A program made the position numbers and the translations under genes. Shown piece after piece: positions 1 to 12,252 of a DNA stretch of 64,000 nt (position 1 is its first letter; each line of letters starts with the position of its first letter). This DNA is from Hesseltinella vesiculosa. Lineage: Eukaryota > Mucoromycota > Mucoromycetes > Mucorales > Cunninghamellaceae. The notes under the pieces are model-generated. The model saw nothing but the letters and a program-made list of their open reading frames with translations. It was not told the DNA's origin and searched no databases. The DNA is taken from NCBI GenBank assembly GCA_002104935.1, contig MCGT01000006.1, forward strand, positions 310,001 to 374,000, given 5' to 3'.

Positions 1-2698
1 CGAGCCATCCATTCGACAATGTAATCTGGCGGCAACACATGGCCACCGCACATGGTGTCTTGCACCGTCAGGAGTTCATAGCGGCCACGCTTATCGACAG
101 CCAAGTGGGCATTGGGGTCGTACAGCACCTTGGATTGGTTCTTGCCTTCAGGATCATTGAGGTTGCGGTAGGTGATTTGCCAGGGGCCTTCGCCCGTCAA
201 GCGCAGTGGCAGCTTGGCTGTGGCACCTTGGGCCACCAGCAATGTCTTTTCTTCTTGGTTGTCAGTGTAGAACATGGCAGTGGGTCGGTCACGTCGCACA
301 TCAATCACCGCATCGCTTGTTGTCAAATCCTTGGTACAACCATTGGCATCTTCGATCTACATCCATCGGAAAGAAAAATTTGGTCAAGACGACGATTTAA
401 AAAAAAAAAAAAAAGAGCTTACCTTTTTCAAAGCGACAATATGACGGCCGGGTTTGTCAAAGGCAGGCAAATCAATAGCGAAGTCGTCGCTAGCGGTTTC
501 GTTGGTATAGAGCTGCTTGTTGTACATCCAAGTCAGTTTGTAAGGAGGCGTACCTTGCAGTTTGATCTGGAGACGTGTATCCTCTCCAAGACAAGCACGT
601 TTGGCCACTGCATTGACAAAGTGAGCATCGGGTTGAGGGTGTACCACCTGATGCACAGTTGACAACTTGGACTTTTCTGTATAATAAGCATCCGTCAAGG
701 AAGTGAATTCATACGTGTAATCCCTAGTACCAAAGGAAAAAAAAACGGGGTGAGCAACCGTCTTTTTCTTTTCGGAGGCGAAGATTTACCCGCTGGAAGT
801 AGGCAGATAGGTAAATGAATGATGCGAGTGGTCCGAGACGATTTGACGTTGATCGACGATTTCCTTGCGACGGCCCTTTTTGACAAGGTACTTGAGGGTG
901 TAAGGTGGTGAGCCGGAGAAGTCGACAGAGAAGCGCATGCCAACTTCGCTGCCCTTGGCACATTTGGATGGAATAGGTGTTGCCTCCATAATGACAGAAG
1001 GCAGTGGAGGCTGGACCACCAAGCAATTGTCGGGTGACAGTACTTTGCCGGGACAGAATTGGTCATGGACAGACACGAGGCGGTAGTCGCCGATGGATGT
1101 CACAGGGATGTGTTGCAGACCATCGTTCTGGAACATGAGCTTCTTGGGTTTTTTCTTGTCAGTGTCGTGGCGCTGGTAAACCACAGTGACAGGGCCGGCG
1201 CCTTGTAGCTTGACAGGGAGGTAGGTCCCATTCTGACCGATAAGCAGGCGAACAGGGTCATGCTGCTGGCAGGAGAACTGGGCGGCCGGGTGGCTGTGGA
1301 TATGGAACTGTTCAGCGGGGAGAGACGACAAGTCGACGATGTTGCCGGCGCCGTCGGTGACGCGGGTGAGGCCATAGGCATAGTCCAGGGCTTGGTCAAA
1401 GGTGAGATTGAGCTGGATAGACATAGACTGGCGTGAGGCCCATTCGTAGGTGGCATTGGTCGAGGGAATGAAGAAGGAAGGATCAGCATCCTGGAGGCCG
1501 CCGGGTAGGTGGTTCAAGGGCGAATCATTGACATCTTGGGCCGGTTGGATGTGGTCGAGCTTCAACATGGTGGCTAGGGACCCAGTGTGGCGGGTATACT
1601 CGACCTTGAGAGGGGGCACGCCCGTGACTTGTAATTGCAGGGGCTGCTTATCGCCGAGACACAGGTCGTTCGAGGGCACAGGCACGAACGAGGCCATGGG
1701 ACAGGTAAACACAAAGGCTTGGTGTTGTTTGATACGCACTTTCTCGCCGTCTTTGCTGACGATGGATTTCAGCTGGTAGACGCCAGGCTTCGTGATATGG
1801 ATAAAGAATGATTCAATGCCGCGCTTGCTTTGGCCGATTTCGGTGGCTCGTTGGATCTTGTCACCAGAAAAAGCAAACGTGCTGGTCTTGAGTGTTTCCA
1901 GATCGACATGGGAGACGGTGATTTTCTTGGGTGTGGTATCGTTCATGATGATGGGCATGTAGATCCCTGAATGGCCGTTTGCCAATGCATCTGATCCTGG
2001 TAAACAATAAGCATGATCATCTGGATTCAGCTTGGCCGTGCTGTAAAAAGAAATCAGAGGCGAATGCAGCTTATTTATGAAGGTTTACCCATATGGAAGA
2101 ATGTGCACGCTGTGTTTGCCAAGAATACGAGAAGGATCGAACAAGACATCTCTCACATTGACTAGCTTGCCACTAGATACACCCAGTTGCTTGCCAAAGG
2201 AATCGCCTGGAAAAAATGGTGAATACAACCTTTTTTGAATGGACGGTGATACCCACCTATAAAAACACCAGTAAACAGAGCCTAGTAAGACAGCAATGAA
2301 CAATAGTGAGCAAACGATTCTTGACATTGCAATGAAAAATAAAAACAGAGGCTTACGGCTGGGCCAACAAACATGCACATATCAACACTCCAGAGCAGAG
2401 AGACCAAAAAGATGGATTTGAGGATGGAGAACTGCAGCCAGGGGATCCGAGCAACATACAATGCAAATATATATATACAATCATACAGCATCCATTTCCA
2501 GAACAGGCCCGAGTATGCATACGAGTGAGAGATGAGTGATGCAGCCACGAGGTGATACACTTTGTAGCTTTGTAAAGAGACAAAGATCAAGGTGGCGATT
2601 AATCGTTGCGTCGGGAAGTCTATGCGAGTGGGTGATATCAATGCACGTTGTTGCGCCGAAGGCATGGTCGCTGCCCTATGCCGATTGGACGGAGGCAT
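1..2698 (-). CDS. POM152: Nucleoporin POM152 (5' part; continues past the window start)
   Basis: Integral membrane nucleoporin of the nuclear pore membrane ring. Exons on the minus strand are 2698-2357, 2281-2257, 2206-2089, 2040-790, 723-423 and 356 to the window edge; all phases agree. The N-terminus is cytosolic and followed by hydrophobic membrane segments in exon 1. The conserved block GDSFGKQLGVSSGKL, leading to DPSRILGKHSVHILPYG, follows. The rest is the lumenal tandem of immunoglobulin-like repeats, each with a PPLKVEY/SPPYTLKY-type strand and scattered cysteines, as expected for this family. Exon 2 is only 25 nt. The start at 2698 is the first ATG of the open frame; a second ATG in frame lies 11 codons downstream. 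The C-terminal repeats lie outside the window. Identification rests on the block order and is confident. Confidence 0.88.
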
Positions 2699-3051
2699 TG
2701 GTACTATGAAAAGGTTATATGTGCAAAGAGAAAAAGAAAAAAGAAAAAGAAAGCGCTTTCGCGTGTTCATTTTTTTTTTTTTCTTTTGTTGAGGTGGCGC
2801 TTCTGCAAAATTAAATCTCTCATTTTTATGACATCTTCCTTTCCAATGGTCGTTTGCAGTCAAAAAAATAGGGAGAGACGGATTCTTTTTTATTTGAGAA
2901 TGTCGTGGCGAAAGAGAATAAACTACATTTGAGTATAGGTGTGGGTGTTTGTGTGGGGGGGTCATCCATGGAAACGTCCTCAAAAGGGTTTGTGGGTTAA
3001 AATGAGATGAGGTTGATATGAGGTTGGTGAGAAAGGTGTGGAGGTCGTCGT

Positions 3052-3778
3052 TTAAGCAGCTTGCTTCTTGGCTTGGGCCAAAGCACCACCAAGAGCGAAA
3101 CGGCGTTGAGCCTTCAACTTTTGGACCTTGAAGCGGTCAAAGTCGGAAAGACCAGCGCGAGCATCACGAGAAGCGATCTTCTTGGCCCAGGCGGATTGTT
3201 CCCACTTGGCAACGGCATCAGCCTTTTCCAAGAACTTCTTGACGGTCTTTTGACCAGCACCACGGGGCAAGTCCTTGACAACCAAAGGAGTCAAGGTCAT
3301 GTCCTTGTAGGCAAAGGGTTGACGGGACACACCGGTGGTAGGACCATCGATGAGAGCCTAGAAATAAAAAACAGAACCGTTGAGTTCATCATCGGTGAAG
3401 AGCATGCTGGTTCAACTATCGATCGAGGCTGCTTTGTCGTTCATTAAACATGAAATAATGAAAGGCACTTACTCGGTTGTGGTCAATGATTTCGACAATG
3501 ACAGCCAACTTGCCGGCAACAGGACCGTTGTTGAGGAGGACAATACGACCAACTTGGACTTGACGAGTGAAAGCACCTTGCTGTAATGTAAAAATAGACG
3601 GTCAGTTGTCGTCATTTGTCGGTTGAACCTCTGTCTTTCCGCATCCATCCATCCATCCATCCATCCATCCATCCTTTCTTTGCAGCAAGCTATTGTTCAT
3701 AAGGTAACATTCGTGGGGTCTATCGTCTTGACCCTCCTCTTCTCTCCTTTTCATCATCGTTGTCGCACTTACCACCAT
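3052..3778 (-). CDS. RPL14: 60S ribosomal protein eL14
   Basis: Large ribosomal subunit protein of 139 residues, a normal length for eL14. Exons are 3778-3773, 3580-3473 and 3357-3052. The first exon holds only two codons (ATG GTG), the split-after-start layout common in ribosomal protein genes. Exon 2 encodes the KOW-like SH3 barrel ([20 protein letters not shown]). Exon 3 carries the basic helical tail ending AKKQAA. Intron 1 contains a pure tetranucleotide repeat (see 3643-3675). The gene lies head-to-tail behind POM152, with about 350 bp between this stop and the POM152 start. Confidence 0.95.
3643..3675. repeat. (ATCC)n microsatellite in eL14 intron 1
   Basis: About eight uninterrupted copies of the tetranucleotide (GGAT on the gene strand) sit inside the first intron of the eL14 gene. 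A shorter, interrupted version lies just upstream of the eL34 gene near 48168-48200. Confidence 0.85.
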
Positions 3779-5470
3779 GGTTGATAGGTAAACGAATAGG
3801 GAAAGAAGAAGTCGAGGAACAAAAAATGAGCCCGCTCTTTTTCTTTTTTTTTGAAGGCCGCTCTGAACCCTCATTGGCCAACCAAAGCGGCAGCTGTCGT
3901 CTTCATGATCCTTGCAAATGGGCTCCCATGCAATTCTTGTATTGCTTTATTTTTCTCGACGACGATGAAAACGTAGCCATGGCCAAGGCTCAACCACCTA
4001 TCGGGCTGGCTCAAAAAAACCGCCATCCAAAAGCTGACAATGCAAGAAGCCCGTCGCTGCGGGGCTGGAATTCAACTGGTTTTGGGCACAATCTCCCAGC
4101 TATAAATTTCGCCATTCCCCCCCCCTACTTTTTTCTTTTGCTGTATTGACAATGATTCTCGCCGTTCATAACTTCAAGACAAGATTGAGGCAACTTTGTG
4201 ACGAGCACCAACAACAACATAAATATCAATGGCGGGTAGATCAGACCTGGTTTGAGTGCACTCGGTTTTCTTTTCCCTTCAATTTTTTTTTCCTGCACGC
4301 ATCAATCATCACTAAAAACACTGTACCTGTGCGCACGAGGCAGCCAGTACTCGTCCTCATTTCCTCAGCCATGCCTCTAGTTGTTACAATGCTTTGACTG
4401 TTAAAAAAAAAGAAAAGTAAGCCCAAGCCCAGTCTTGAGGAATCCATGTATTCGAGGCGGCGTTTTTCTTGCAATGAGTCTTCTTGCAATGAGTCAGCGT
4501 CGTGGACGGGCCGGCACATGCGCCAAAAGGTGTCGCACATGGTCAAAGTGTGCATGTTTTAAAATACGTGAATGTTGCCAATTCTTTCAGAGATCTAGGA
4601 TTTGTGAAATCAGGCTGCTAAATTGAGCTATTCTTCCAAGTTGTTGAGACTCACCTAGATGATCTATAAAATACAATAGCCATTTCTTCGTATATAAACC
4701 CCAAAATCTGTCTGAAAACCTTTCCCGCACTTTTTTTTTTGGTCGTTTTGCTTTTTGTTCAGCCGATGAACCGGCAGTAAGGGGCATTAAGTTAGGCAGT
4801 CTTCGCTTTTATTTAATAGCTGAGAATCAAGGCTATTCAGAGGTAAGAAAAATATAAGAAAAGTGTGAAAACTGACCAAGGAGCTGGCTTCTGAAGTTTT
4901 ATGGTTCCTTCATTCAGCATGGCTGGGTGGGAAAAAAGGTGTCCTTTTCTTCCTAGGAAACCACCACCCCAACAGACTAAAAATCATTGACCCATTCATC
5001 CAAAAATAAACCACCACAAATTTTAGATACAAGGACTTAATGATGATGAATGCAGGACTAGAAGATTTCAGGTAGGTTAGATGCCGTGGGGTCGAATTAA
5101 TGCGATAGGGAGTAAAGGGACTAAGTCTGCATGGCCTGAGATTTTAGCTGCGGTCGCTTACCATCATTTTGATCATATATGCAGAATCTAGAGTGAATCG
5201 ATTTAGCATGAACTGCGTTAGTTTTTGACTAGTCCCGATAAATCAAGCTATTCCTGTGCACCACTTTTAAATTAATTGGACCCATGTGAAGCTCTGTATG
5301 CATGTAGTAGCTAATGAATCATGAGGACGCAGAAAAAAAATGTCAAGCTCCCTTCCGACTTTCTGTCAGCTTGACATGGGACCGAGTCTGCCCCCAAGCG
5401 ATCCCCGTTCATCCAAGTAACAAGATAACATTTATATATAAAGAGGTGGAGGAGAAAGATGTAATAAAAA
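3779..5470. other. Intergenic stretch without a recognised gene
   Basis: This 1.7 kb lies between the start of eL14 and the stop of the chitin synthase. It is AT-rich with oligo-T and oligo-A runs. No open frame here has recognisable protein-like composition. I see no tRNA B-box. The first part must contain the eL14 promoter and the last part the chitin synthase 3' UTR. Confidence 0.5.
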
Positions 5471-8400
5471 TTAACCGGTGAAAATCTTGAAGACAAGGTA
5501 CAGACAGGCACCAATGAATCGGAAAGCAGCGAGACCAGCAACGCTCCAGAGCAAGGCACCCATGTAGTAATTGACCCGATCGGCCACATATTGCTTTGAC
5601 CAAAGGCTGGAGGTATTGGTAATCTACAAGTCAAGAAAGATAAAAGTGAGCATCGCTTAAAAAAAAAACGGGGGGATGGCCTCGGCCATTTACTTACGGC
5701 CAAAACTAACAGCATGTTGGACAGGATCCAAGCAAGGACCAGGCGGGTACGGAAAGCTTTGTAGTAATCCTCTTGTTTTGTCTTGGCGTCGCGGTGGCTG
5801 GCTTCTTCCTTGACAACGCGTCGGAGATCCGTAAGTGCCTCCTCGTATTGTTCGTTGAGATCTTTTTGTTCGGTTGGCAGTTCCACTTCGACGGTATGGT
5901 TACCATCCTTGTCCTTCTTTGATTTGACCACACCGAGATCGGTAGCCTGACCGGAATCACCCTTCGTACCCCAAGAGACATCGTGGGTGTTCTAAAGAAG
6001 GAAGAAAAAGCAGGAGGATGAGTTGGCGTCTTTGAGAGAGGGAGGGCTCAGCCGTACACAAAAGGCATAGATGGTGATCAAGTTGATGAAACTGGCGGAG
6101 AGAAGCACGTATTGAATCAGACTGGTGAACATGTGCCAGGGGTCCAAGAAGAGCAAACTGGCAAGGAAGTACATGAGGTAGGTTGAACAGACGGACACCA
6201 AAATATTGCGGAAGGTTGATTGTTTCAAAAGAGTGATCAATGTGCCTTGCTGATCTTTCCAGTCCTCGATAACGGTGTGAATACTGACATAGGTAATCCA
6301 GCCCGTACAGAAGAGCAGCTAAGATAAAAAAAAATAGTTGCATGAGTCATGGCCATTTCTTTTTTTGCTTGCTGTCCTACATAGCCCATAATCAAAGCAA
6401 GCAAACACATAATCAGTGTGTAGGCAAACTTAAAACCTTGAGGACGATTACCAAGAGCGAGGACCTGAAGAATCGTGGGGGTGAGTTGTGAGGTTTTTTT
6501 TTTTTTACGAACACGTACGAATTGTACAACCAGCAAAAAAATGTAAATGTAATTCAGAATAAGATGGATCAGTTCACCGACCGTTTGGCTGAAAGGGGCA
6601 GGGCTCAAGTTGGGGTCGTAAATGGCAGTACTCATGATGTAGAAGACAAGATAGTAGTTGCCCTGAAAAAAAATAGATGAGTTTAGCATTGTCCATGGCA
6701 GCCAGGAGCCGGGCGGGGCATTACCAAACCAAACCAAGAGAAGAACAAATTGATCAAAGAGTAAAGAGCTTCAAACATGAAAAGGAACTTGCGAATGATG
6801 TTGTGATCAGAGGACCAGACCTTGCGCCAGTGTACCATGGAATAAATGCCAGCAAAGAAGGAGCCGTTCAACCAACGACGACGTTGCGAGACGAATTCAG
6901 GCACCTGAATATAAAGAAAAGTTTGAGATTATATATTTTTTTTTGTTATCTAGAACCTTACATTGTCTGGCACATCGGTTTCACCTGTGGCACTGGAGAC
7001 ATAGTGCAGAATCCAAGAAGCGCCCTTTTTAGCGACCAGTTCGTAACAGAGAATACGATCTTCGGCAAGATACATGTTGGCCGTAAAAATGTCGGCATCG
7101 GAACCGTGCATTTGTTCACCCAAAAAGTATTTTTCGAGGGGACCATGGCCGCTGATGTCGTTTTGGAGAGCCACGTAGCGATAAGCAGAGAAGGCACCTG
7201 GCAACACCGAGATATAACCAAAGACGGATTCGAGAGGCTTGTCCAAGATGTTCGACATCTTGTATTCAAAGTTTTGGGCAGCGACAAGGGGGTTCAAGAG
7301 GTAGGCACCACCAGGGCCCAACATGGCTTTGATTTCCCCACAGGCACCAGCAACGTTGGAGTTGATATCAAAAGATTTCCACAAATGGTAGATGGAGGTG
7401 TGACCTGGCCGAGTGCCCACATCCAACAACACACAGACATTGGGGTTCAGACAAGGACCAAATGCTTGGAAGAACCAGCGATGCGAGTTGATCTTCTTTT
7501 GATTTTTTTCCTTTAGACAGAACAAGACTTGACAGGGCATCATGCCTTTTTCAGCGCCTTTGATCTTCATCTCGGGATCCACACTCAATTGTGTTGTGTG
7601 CTAAAATCAATCAAGTGAGTTTTCGTCCTAGTGGCAGAAAGGTCAGTCTCTTACTTCATAAATGTGCGCTTGCACAGGTTTGTCCCCCACAATGTTTTTG
7701 GCAAGACCTAGGGAAAAAAAAAAGGAGATGAGGATCGGTTATTTTTTTTTGTGCGACGTTGATCCATTACCATCCTGATAAACCCCCAGGGCTGTTAACA
7801 AGGACAAGGTACGAGGATGGATTTTGGAACGGCCATCGGAGACAATGCACACCACCACCTTTTCCCAACCATGTTCACCCCACACCTTGGACCGATCACG
7901 CGAGCAAAGATGAGCAATATTTTTCATCACACCATGAAAGGTACGGGCAAACAAAACTTCGTCTTCCTAAGAAAGATGCAAAAATAGATTGAGCCCTCCT
8001 ATTTTGCCCAGAGGGGGGAAAGTAACTTACATTGTACATGGTGAGGACGATAAAGAGTTCGGTTTCACGGTTCATCAGTTGTTGTCGCAGACGATATTTT
8101 TCAGCTTGGAATTTAGAAGGATCACAAGTAGCGGCAGTGTAACGCATATGGGTGAATTCATGGGCATCTCTTCGTCGGACGTGTTGCAGATATTTGGTGG
8201 GGACGGGATTTTCCAAGACCAAGTTCCCGCCAGTGAGCTTGACTTTGCGGACGGTCTTGTAACGTCGTGCTTGACGACGGGGAGCTTCTTGATAGAAACC
8301 GCCAGGGCCCATCATTGGAGCACCCGTAGGAGGGCCGCCCATGTTCACAGGAGTGTTGTATTGCATTTGGTCAGGACGATAGCCAGGGCTGGGACCAGGC

Positions 8401-8582
8401 GACATGGGGCTTGTCAGCAGAGGCTGTTGCATGCCGGTGTCATGGTAACCAGCACCACCACCACCCTCATAACCACCTTGCAAAGGATGGTCATTGAAGC
8501 GAGCCACAGCTGGAGGTCTAGATGCTGACATTGGCGATGGATTAAAATCATCGCGACGGTATGGATCTGCTCGATACGCCAT
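5471..8582 (-). CDS. Chitin synthase (division 1, class I-III type)
   Basis: Plasma-membrane processive glycosyltransferase polymerising UDP-GlcNAc into chitin. The model has ten exons (8582-8031, 7966-7771, 7707-7655, 7600-6962, 6904-6725, 6662-6519, 6464-6381, 6318-6058, 5991-5698, 5623-5471) and encodes 851 residues. Residues 1-100 are a Gly/Pro-rich disordered head. The catalytic block follows, with [36 protein letters not shown] and, at residue 487, QRRRW, the signature of chitin synthases. The C-terminal third holds several membrane helices. The short N-terminus without a myosin motor or a long extension excludes classes IV-VII. The exact class cannot be fixed by eye. A probable 5' UTR intron precedes the start (8589-8684). 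Confidence 0.93.
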
Positions 8583-9237
8583 AGTTTACTGCCAAAAAAA
8601 AAAAATACAGGGGTAAGTTACTCTCGTCCCTTTCTCCCATTCCATGGCCTTCCTCTTTTGACGATGCTGGTTCTATTCATTTACCTTGGATCTCGATTAG
8701 AATGGCAAAAGAAAAGGGAACACAAAAAAAGGGAGGAGGAAGAGTTAAAAATATAAAAGAAATGGCCCATTAACCATATTTGGAGGGAAAGAAATGGAAA
8801 TTGAAATGCTCAATGTCACACAAACATGTTGATACTCCGCGTGAGGGTCTTTTTTACCGAATTGTTTGATCCACGCGAAAAAGGCTAATTTGATGGCTCA
8901 AAAGCAGCCTACCAGCACGACCCTCCTTGTAGAAGCCTGTTCACCTCCTTTACTACAGCTTCCTTTCGATAAAACTTGTTATCTCTGTTTATTTTTTAAT
9001 TTGTTTCAAAGAGTGAGACTTTTTTGTGGCACCCATCCAGTCATGGAAAAGGGACACAAAAGCCATCCCCAATTTTAGATTTGCCCAAGCTATTAAAAGT
9101 CGTTACACATCGAACTCAAATGATGTCAGAAAATAAGAGCCATCAAATTTATTGACGATGAGAGGGTGGATCATTCGAGGCTGGCTGGGTGACATGAAAA
9201 AAAAAAAAAAAAATGCTGTGCAATCTGCGGGGTTGAC
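8583..9237. other. Chitin synthase upstream region with probable 5' UTR intron
   Basis: On the minus strand a good donor (CAAG then gtaaat) at about 8684 and an acceptor (ggcag) ending at 8589 would remove about 96 nt immediately upstream of the chitin synthase start codon. The remainder is AT-rich intergenic DNA ending in the 3' flank of the neighbouring DCN1-like gene. No other gene is seen. Confidence 0.45.
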
Positions 9238-10438
9238 CTACAGATCTTTTTGCTTGCGCCAATGAGCATAATCGTCAAAGAGCACAGGCCCTATTTTAAA
9301 AAAAGGGTTTGTCAGAGACTTTTGTGTATCCACAAAAGAGGATTTACATGATAGTGTGCTGTCGTAGCCTTCCAAATTATAGGGTATGGTTTTGATAAAA
9401 TCTAAAAGGCTTGACCATTGATCTACGTGGAAAATAAGAAAATGAGGCACTTTTGCCCCCCCCTGCCATTGTCAACTCAATTACCCTTGTTGATCACCTT
9501 GACAGGCCGAACATCCTACAAAATCCGTGAGTCATTCACAAAAGCACATGCCTTTTTGATGTACCCGAATGAACTCCACAAATTTGGGAATATGGGCGCA
9601 GCGCGTTTCAAATAAGAGATCCCACAGAACCAAGGCAATATCTACGTCCATGCTTTTCTGGCCGGTTGTCTTTGCATAGGCAAACGTATAAAGATAGAGC
9701 TGTCTGAAGACCTCGTCATTGGCCAGCTCTGCTTGCCAAATTGGAAGCATTGACTTGAATTGGTCTGTAGACTGAACACTGGAAGAGAGAGAGAAAGACG
9801 CGATTCAACACTTGCGAACCTTGATCCTATTTTTCTACAAGTGCCACTTACTTCCAATTCTCCATAGCCTCCATCCATTCTTGTTTCGAGATGTAACCTG
9901 CCAGTACAAGGAAAATGTCAGCTTCGTCATGATCGATGAATGTCCGCGTGTTACCCATGCGACCCAGGCTTAGCTTCCAAGCAACCAAGATGGAATCTAT
10001 CTATCATCAATATGGACATTCAATCATGTTAGCATTCGTACCATGTTGTCAAAGGAGACTTACGCTTTCCAAGTTTGCGCCCATGTCGGTCAAAAAACGC
10101 TGCATGCCTTCAGGTGTGATGCCCAGATCAGTATCGTTATCAGCATAACCTTGGAACCATTCTTCATAAAGATGGGTGGCCACCTAGCAACATAAAAAAG
10201 GGTAGAGTATGAGCTGAATCTGTACAAATGCAATGAGAAAATCATTACCGCGACTGTAGATCTAGCCAACAACGTTCACAGCAAGAGGAAGAGTAAAAAA
10301 TTCAAGAGGAAAAAAAAACATGGTGAGCATGAACGATACGATAGAAACGAGGGAGCTGATTAAATACTTTTTCTTGGGTATCGTCTTTGGTTTTTTGGTT
10401 TTGTTGTTGGTCATGCTGGCTTTTCGTTTAGGAGGCAT
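9238..10438 (-). CDS. DCN1-like protein (cullin neddylation E3 scaffold), DCUN1D4/5 type
   Basis: Promotes transfer of NEDD8 from UBC12 to cullins. Nine exons (10438-10368, 10261-10249, 10183-10064, 10000-9955, 9897-9852, 9778-9565, 9515-9485, 9422-9348, 9290-9238) give 222 residues with consistent phases. The head is short and basic (MPPKRKASMTNNKTKKPK), like the nuclear DCUN1D4/5 group and unlike the UBA-containing yeast Dcn1. The PONY domain follows, with LVAWKLSLGRMGYISKQEW, MDVDIALVLWDLLFE and the C-terminal WPVLFDDYAHWRKQK, where the cullin-binding Asp/Trp surface lies. Exon 2 is only 13 nt and is needed to keep frame. The gene shares a 325 bp divergent promoter with the carrier gene. 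Confidence 0.9.
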
Positions 10439-10763
10439 GACGTTGTGAGTGATTTGAAGGAAGCGAAAAGAGACAGAAAGAGGGGAAACAGGCAAAACCT
10501 GGCCAGACCGTTTTTTTATTCCCCGCCCACTGCCTTCGTTTCTGCTCGATTCTGCCCAACCGTCCAGAGAGCAAGCCAAATGCCTCTGGCATGTTCTTTT
10601 TGGTTGCATGATCCCTCTTTTCTTGCATTTGGCGTTCGATGGGAACCCGTCCATTCAAAAAAAAAAAAAAAAAATTGATTGGTCCAAGAATTTTTAAGTC
10701 TTTTTCTTTTTTCCCCAGCTTTTTTTATTTTTGTCTTTTTTTGCACCTTTTCTTTGTCAGCCA

Positions 10764-12045
10764 ATGTCAACAGGGGAGACGTCTTCTACTGAAAAACTAG
10801 CTTCGGCATTAGCCGGGTCACTAGTCACTTCTTTACTCATGACCCCTCTCGATGGTAAGCACCAAAAAAACTGATTATGACTGACACTCACCTGGGTATA
10901 TGTTTGCCCCAAAAAGTTGTCAAGTTTCGCATTCAAACACAAGCCCACACCAAATCACAGGCTCCTTGCTGTCAACTCACCACTTCACCTAAAGCTGTTT
11001 ATTGTACGTGGACCCATCCGATCACCCACAACGCAAATACCCAACGACCCATTCGTCTCCAACAACATATTGCCTCTCTCCATGAGTGCACTCTTGGCTA
11101 TACCAAACAACCTTTTGTCTTGAGAGGCACCCTTGTAAGCTCGTTGTTTTATTTATTTTCTAGTGACTCACAAGTTTTCCCTCTTATAGGATGGCATGTA
11201 CAAAATCTTTCGCTATGAAGGAGCGTCTGCTCTCTGGAAGGGCCTATCGCCAGTCTTGCTCATGTCTATTCCTGGCAACATGATCTACTTTGTCGGTTAC
11301 GATCACCTACGAGATTCTATTCAGAAATATACCTCGCCTGCGTATCAAGAGTATTCACCGCTTGTTGCTGGCGCCATGGCTCGAACGATTGCCGTCGCCA
11401 CCATTGCTCCCATTGAACTGTTCCGCACCCGATTACAATCCGCCACCGGCGCTCACAGTTACAAATGTAAGCAGAGGCTTCTTATTATGGATGAAACCGG
11501 AGCGCTTATTTTTTTTTTAAAAAAAAAAATGCGTAGCTGTGCTGCAGGGTGTACAAAAGATGGTGCAACAAAGTGGCTGGCTTGCCCTCTGGCAAGGATT
11601 TCCCCCAACGCTTTGGCGCGATGTGCCATTTTCGGCCATCTACTGGATGGGCTACGAACAAACGAAGCTGTTCCTGACCGATCATCAAACGTCATGGCAT
11701 CCTCTACAAATCTCGTTTTTATCTGGTGTTGCCTCTGGTTTGGTAAGTCGACCAATTGTGAACTCGGAATAGCATGTGGTGAACCTGACGCTTTTTTCTC
11801 GACAGTTGGCTGCAGCGGTGACGACGCCTTTCGATGTCCTTAAAACACATCGACAAGTGGACGATGGAAAAATCAAGGACCACCGGATGCTGACTTTGAT
11901 GAAACAGGTGTATGGTCGCGAAGGCATCCAGGGACTCTTCCGAGGACTAGGACCTCGATTGGCAAAGGTAGCCCCATCTTGTGGCATCATGATTAGCAGC
12001 TACGAGCTTGGTAAATCGTTTTTCTCTCAGCATCACCATCAATAA
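10764..12045 (+). CDS. MTM1: Mitochondrial carrier MTM1 / SLC25A39-40 (glutathione import)
   Basis: Inner-membrane carrier of 343 residues from exons 10764-10854, 10917-11134, 11190-11466, 11537-11742 and 11806-12045. The three carrier repeats show the signatures PLDVVKF, PIELFRT and PFDVLKT. Two features separate this family from other SLC25 carriers. One is the long matrix loop in repeat 1, which contains several cysteines (CCQLTTSPKAVYC). The other is the final block APSCGIMISSYELGKSFF, almost as in SLC25A39. The family is known to support mitochondrial glutathione uptake and, in yeast, manganese loading of SOD2. A polyadenylation-like AATAAA lies near 12125. Confidence 0.92.
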
Positions 12046-12252
12046 GTACCTTCCATTTATTCTCCTGTTACACTTTTTATTTTTTGCATTCCCCACTCCC
12101 TCGCTTCATTTGCATAGTCTTTGAAATAAAGTTTTTTTTGAACTCCATCCTACTTTTGGGATTTTCTCATTCTCTTTCTTCCTCCAAGTATTTTTTTTAT
12201 AGAAGGCATTACTTTATTTTTTTTTGACTGCTGCTCCGGAGTGCACACACAA

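Noticed and set aside
5037..5140. Possible box C/D snoRNA (ATGATGA ... CTGA)
   Set aside because: Boxes exist by sight, but I see no terminal stem or guide match; chance is likely in AT-rich DNA.
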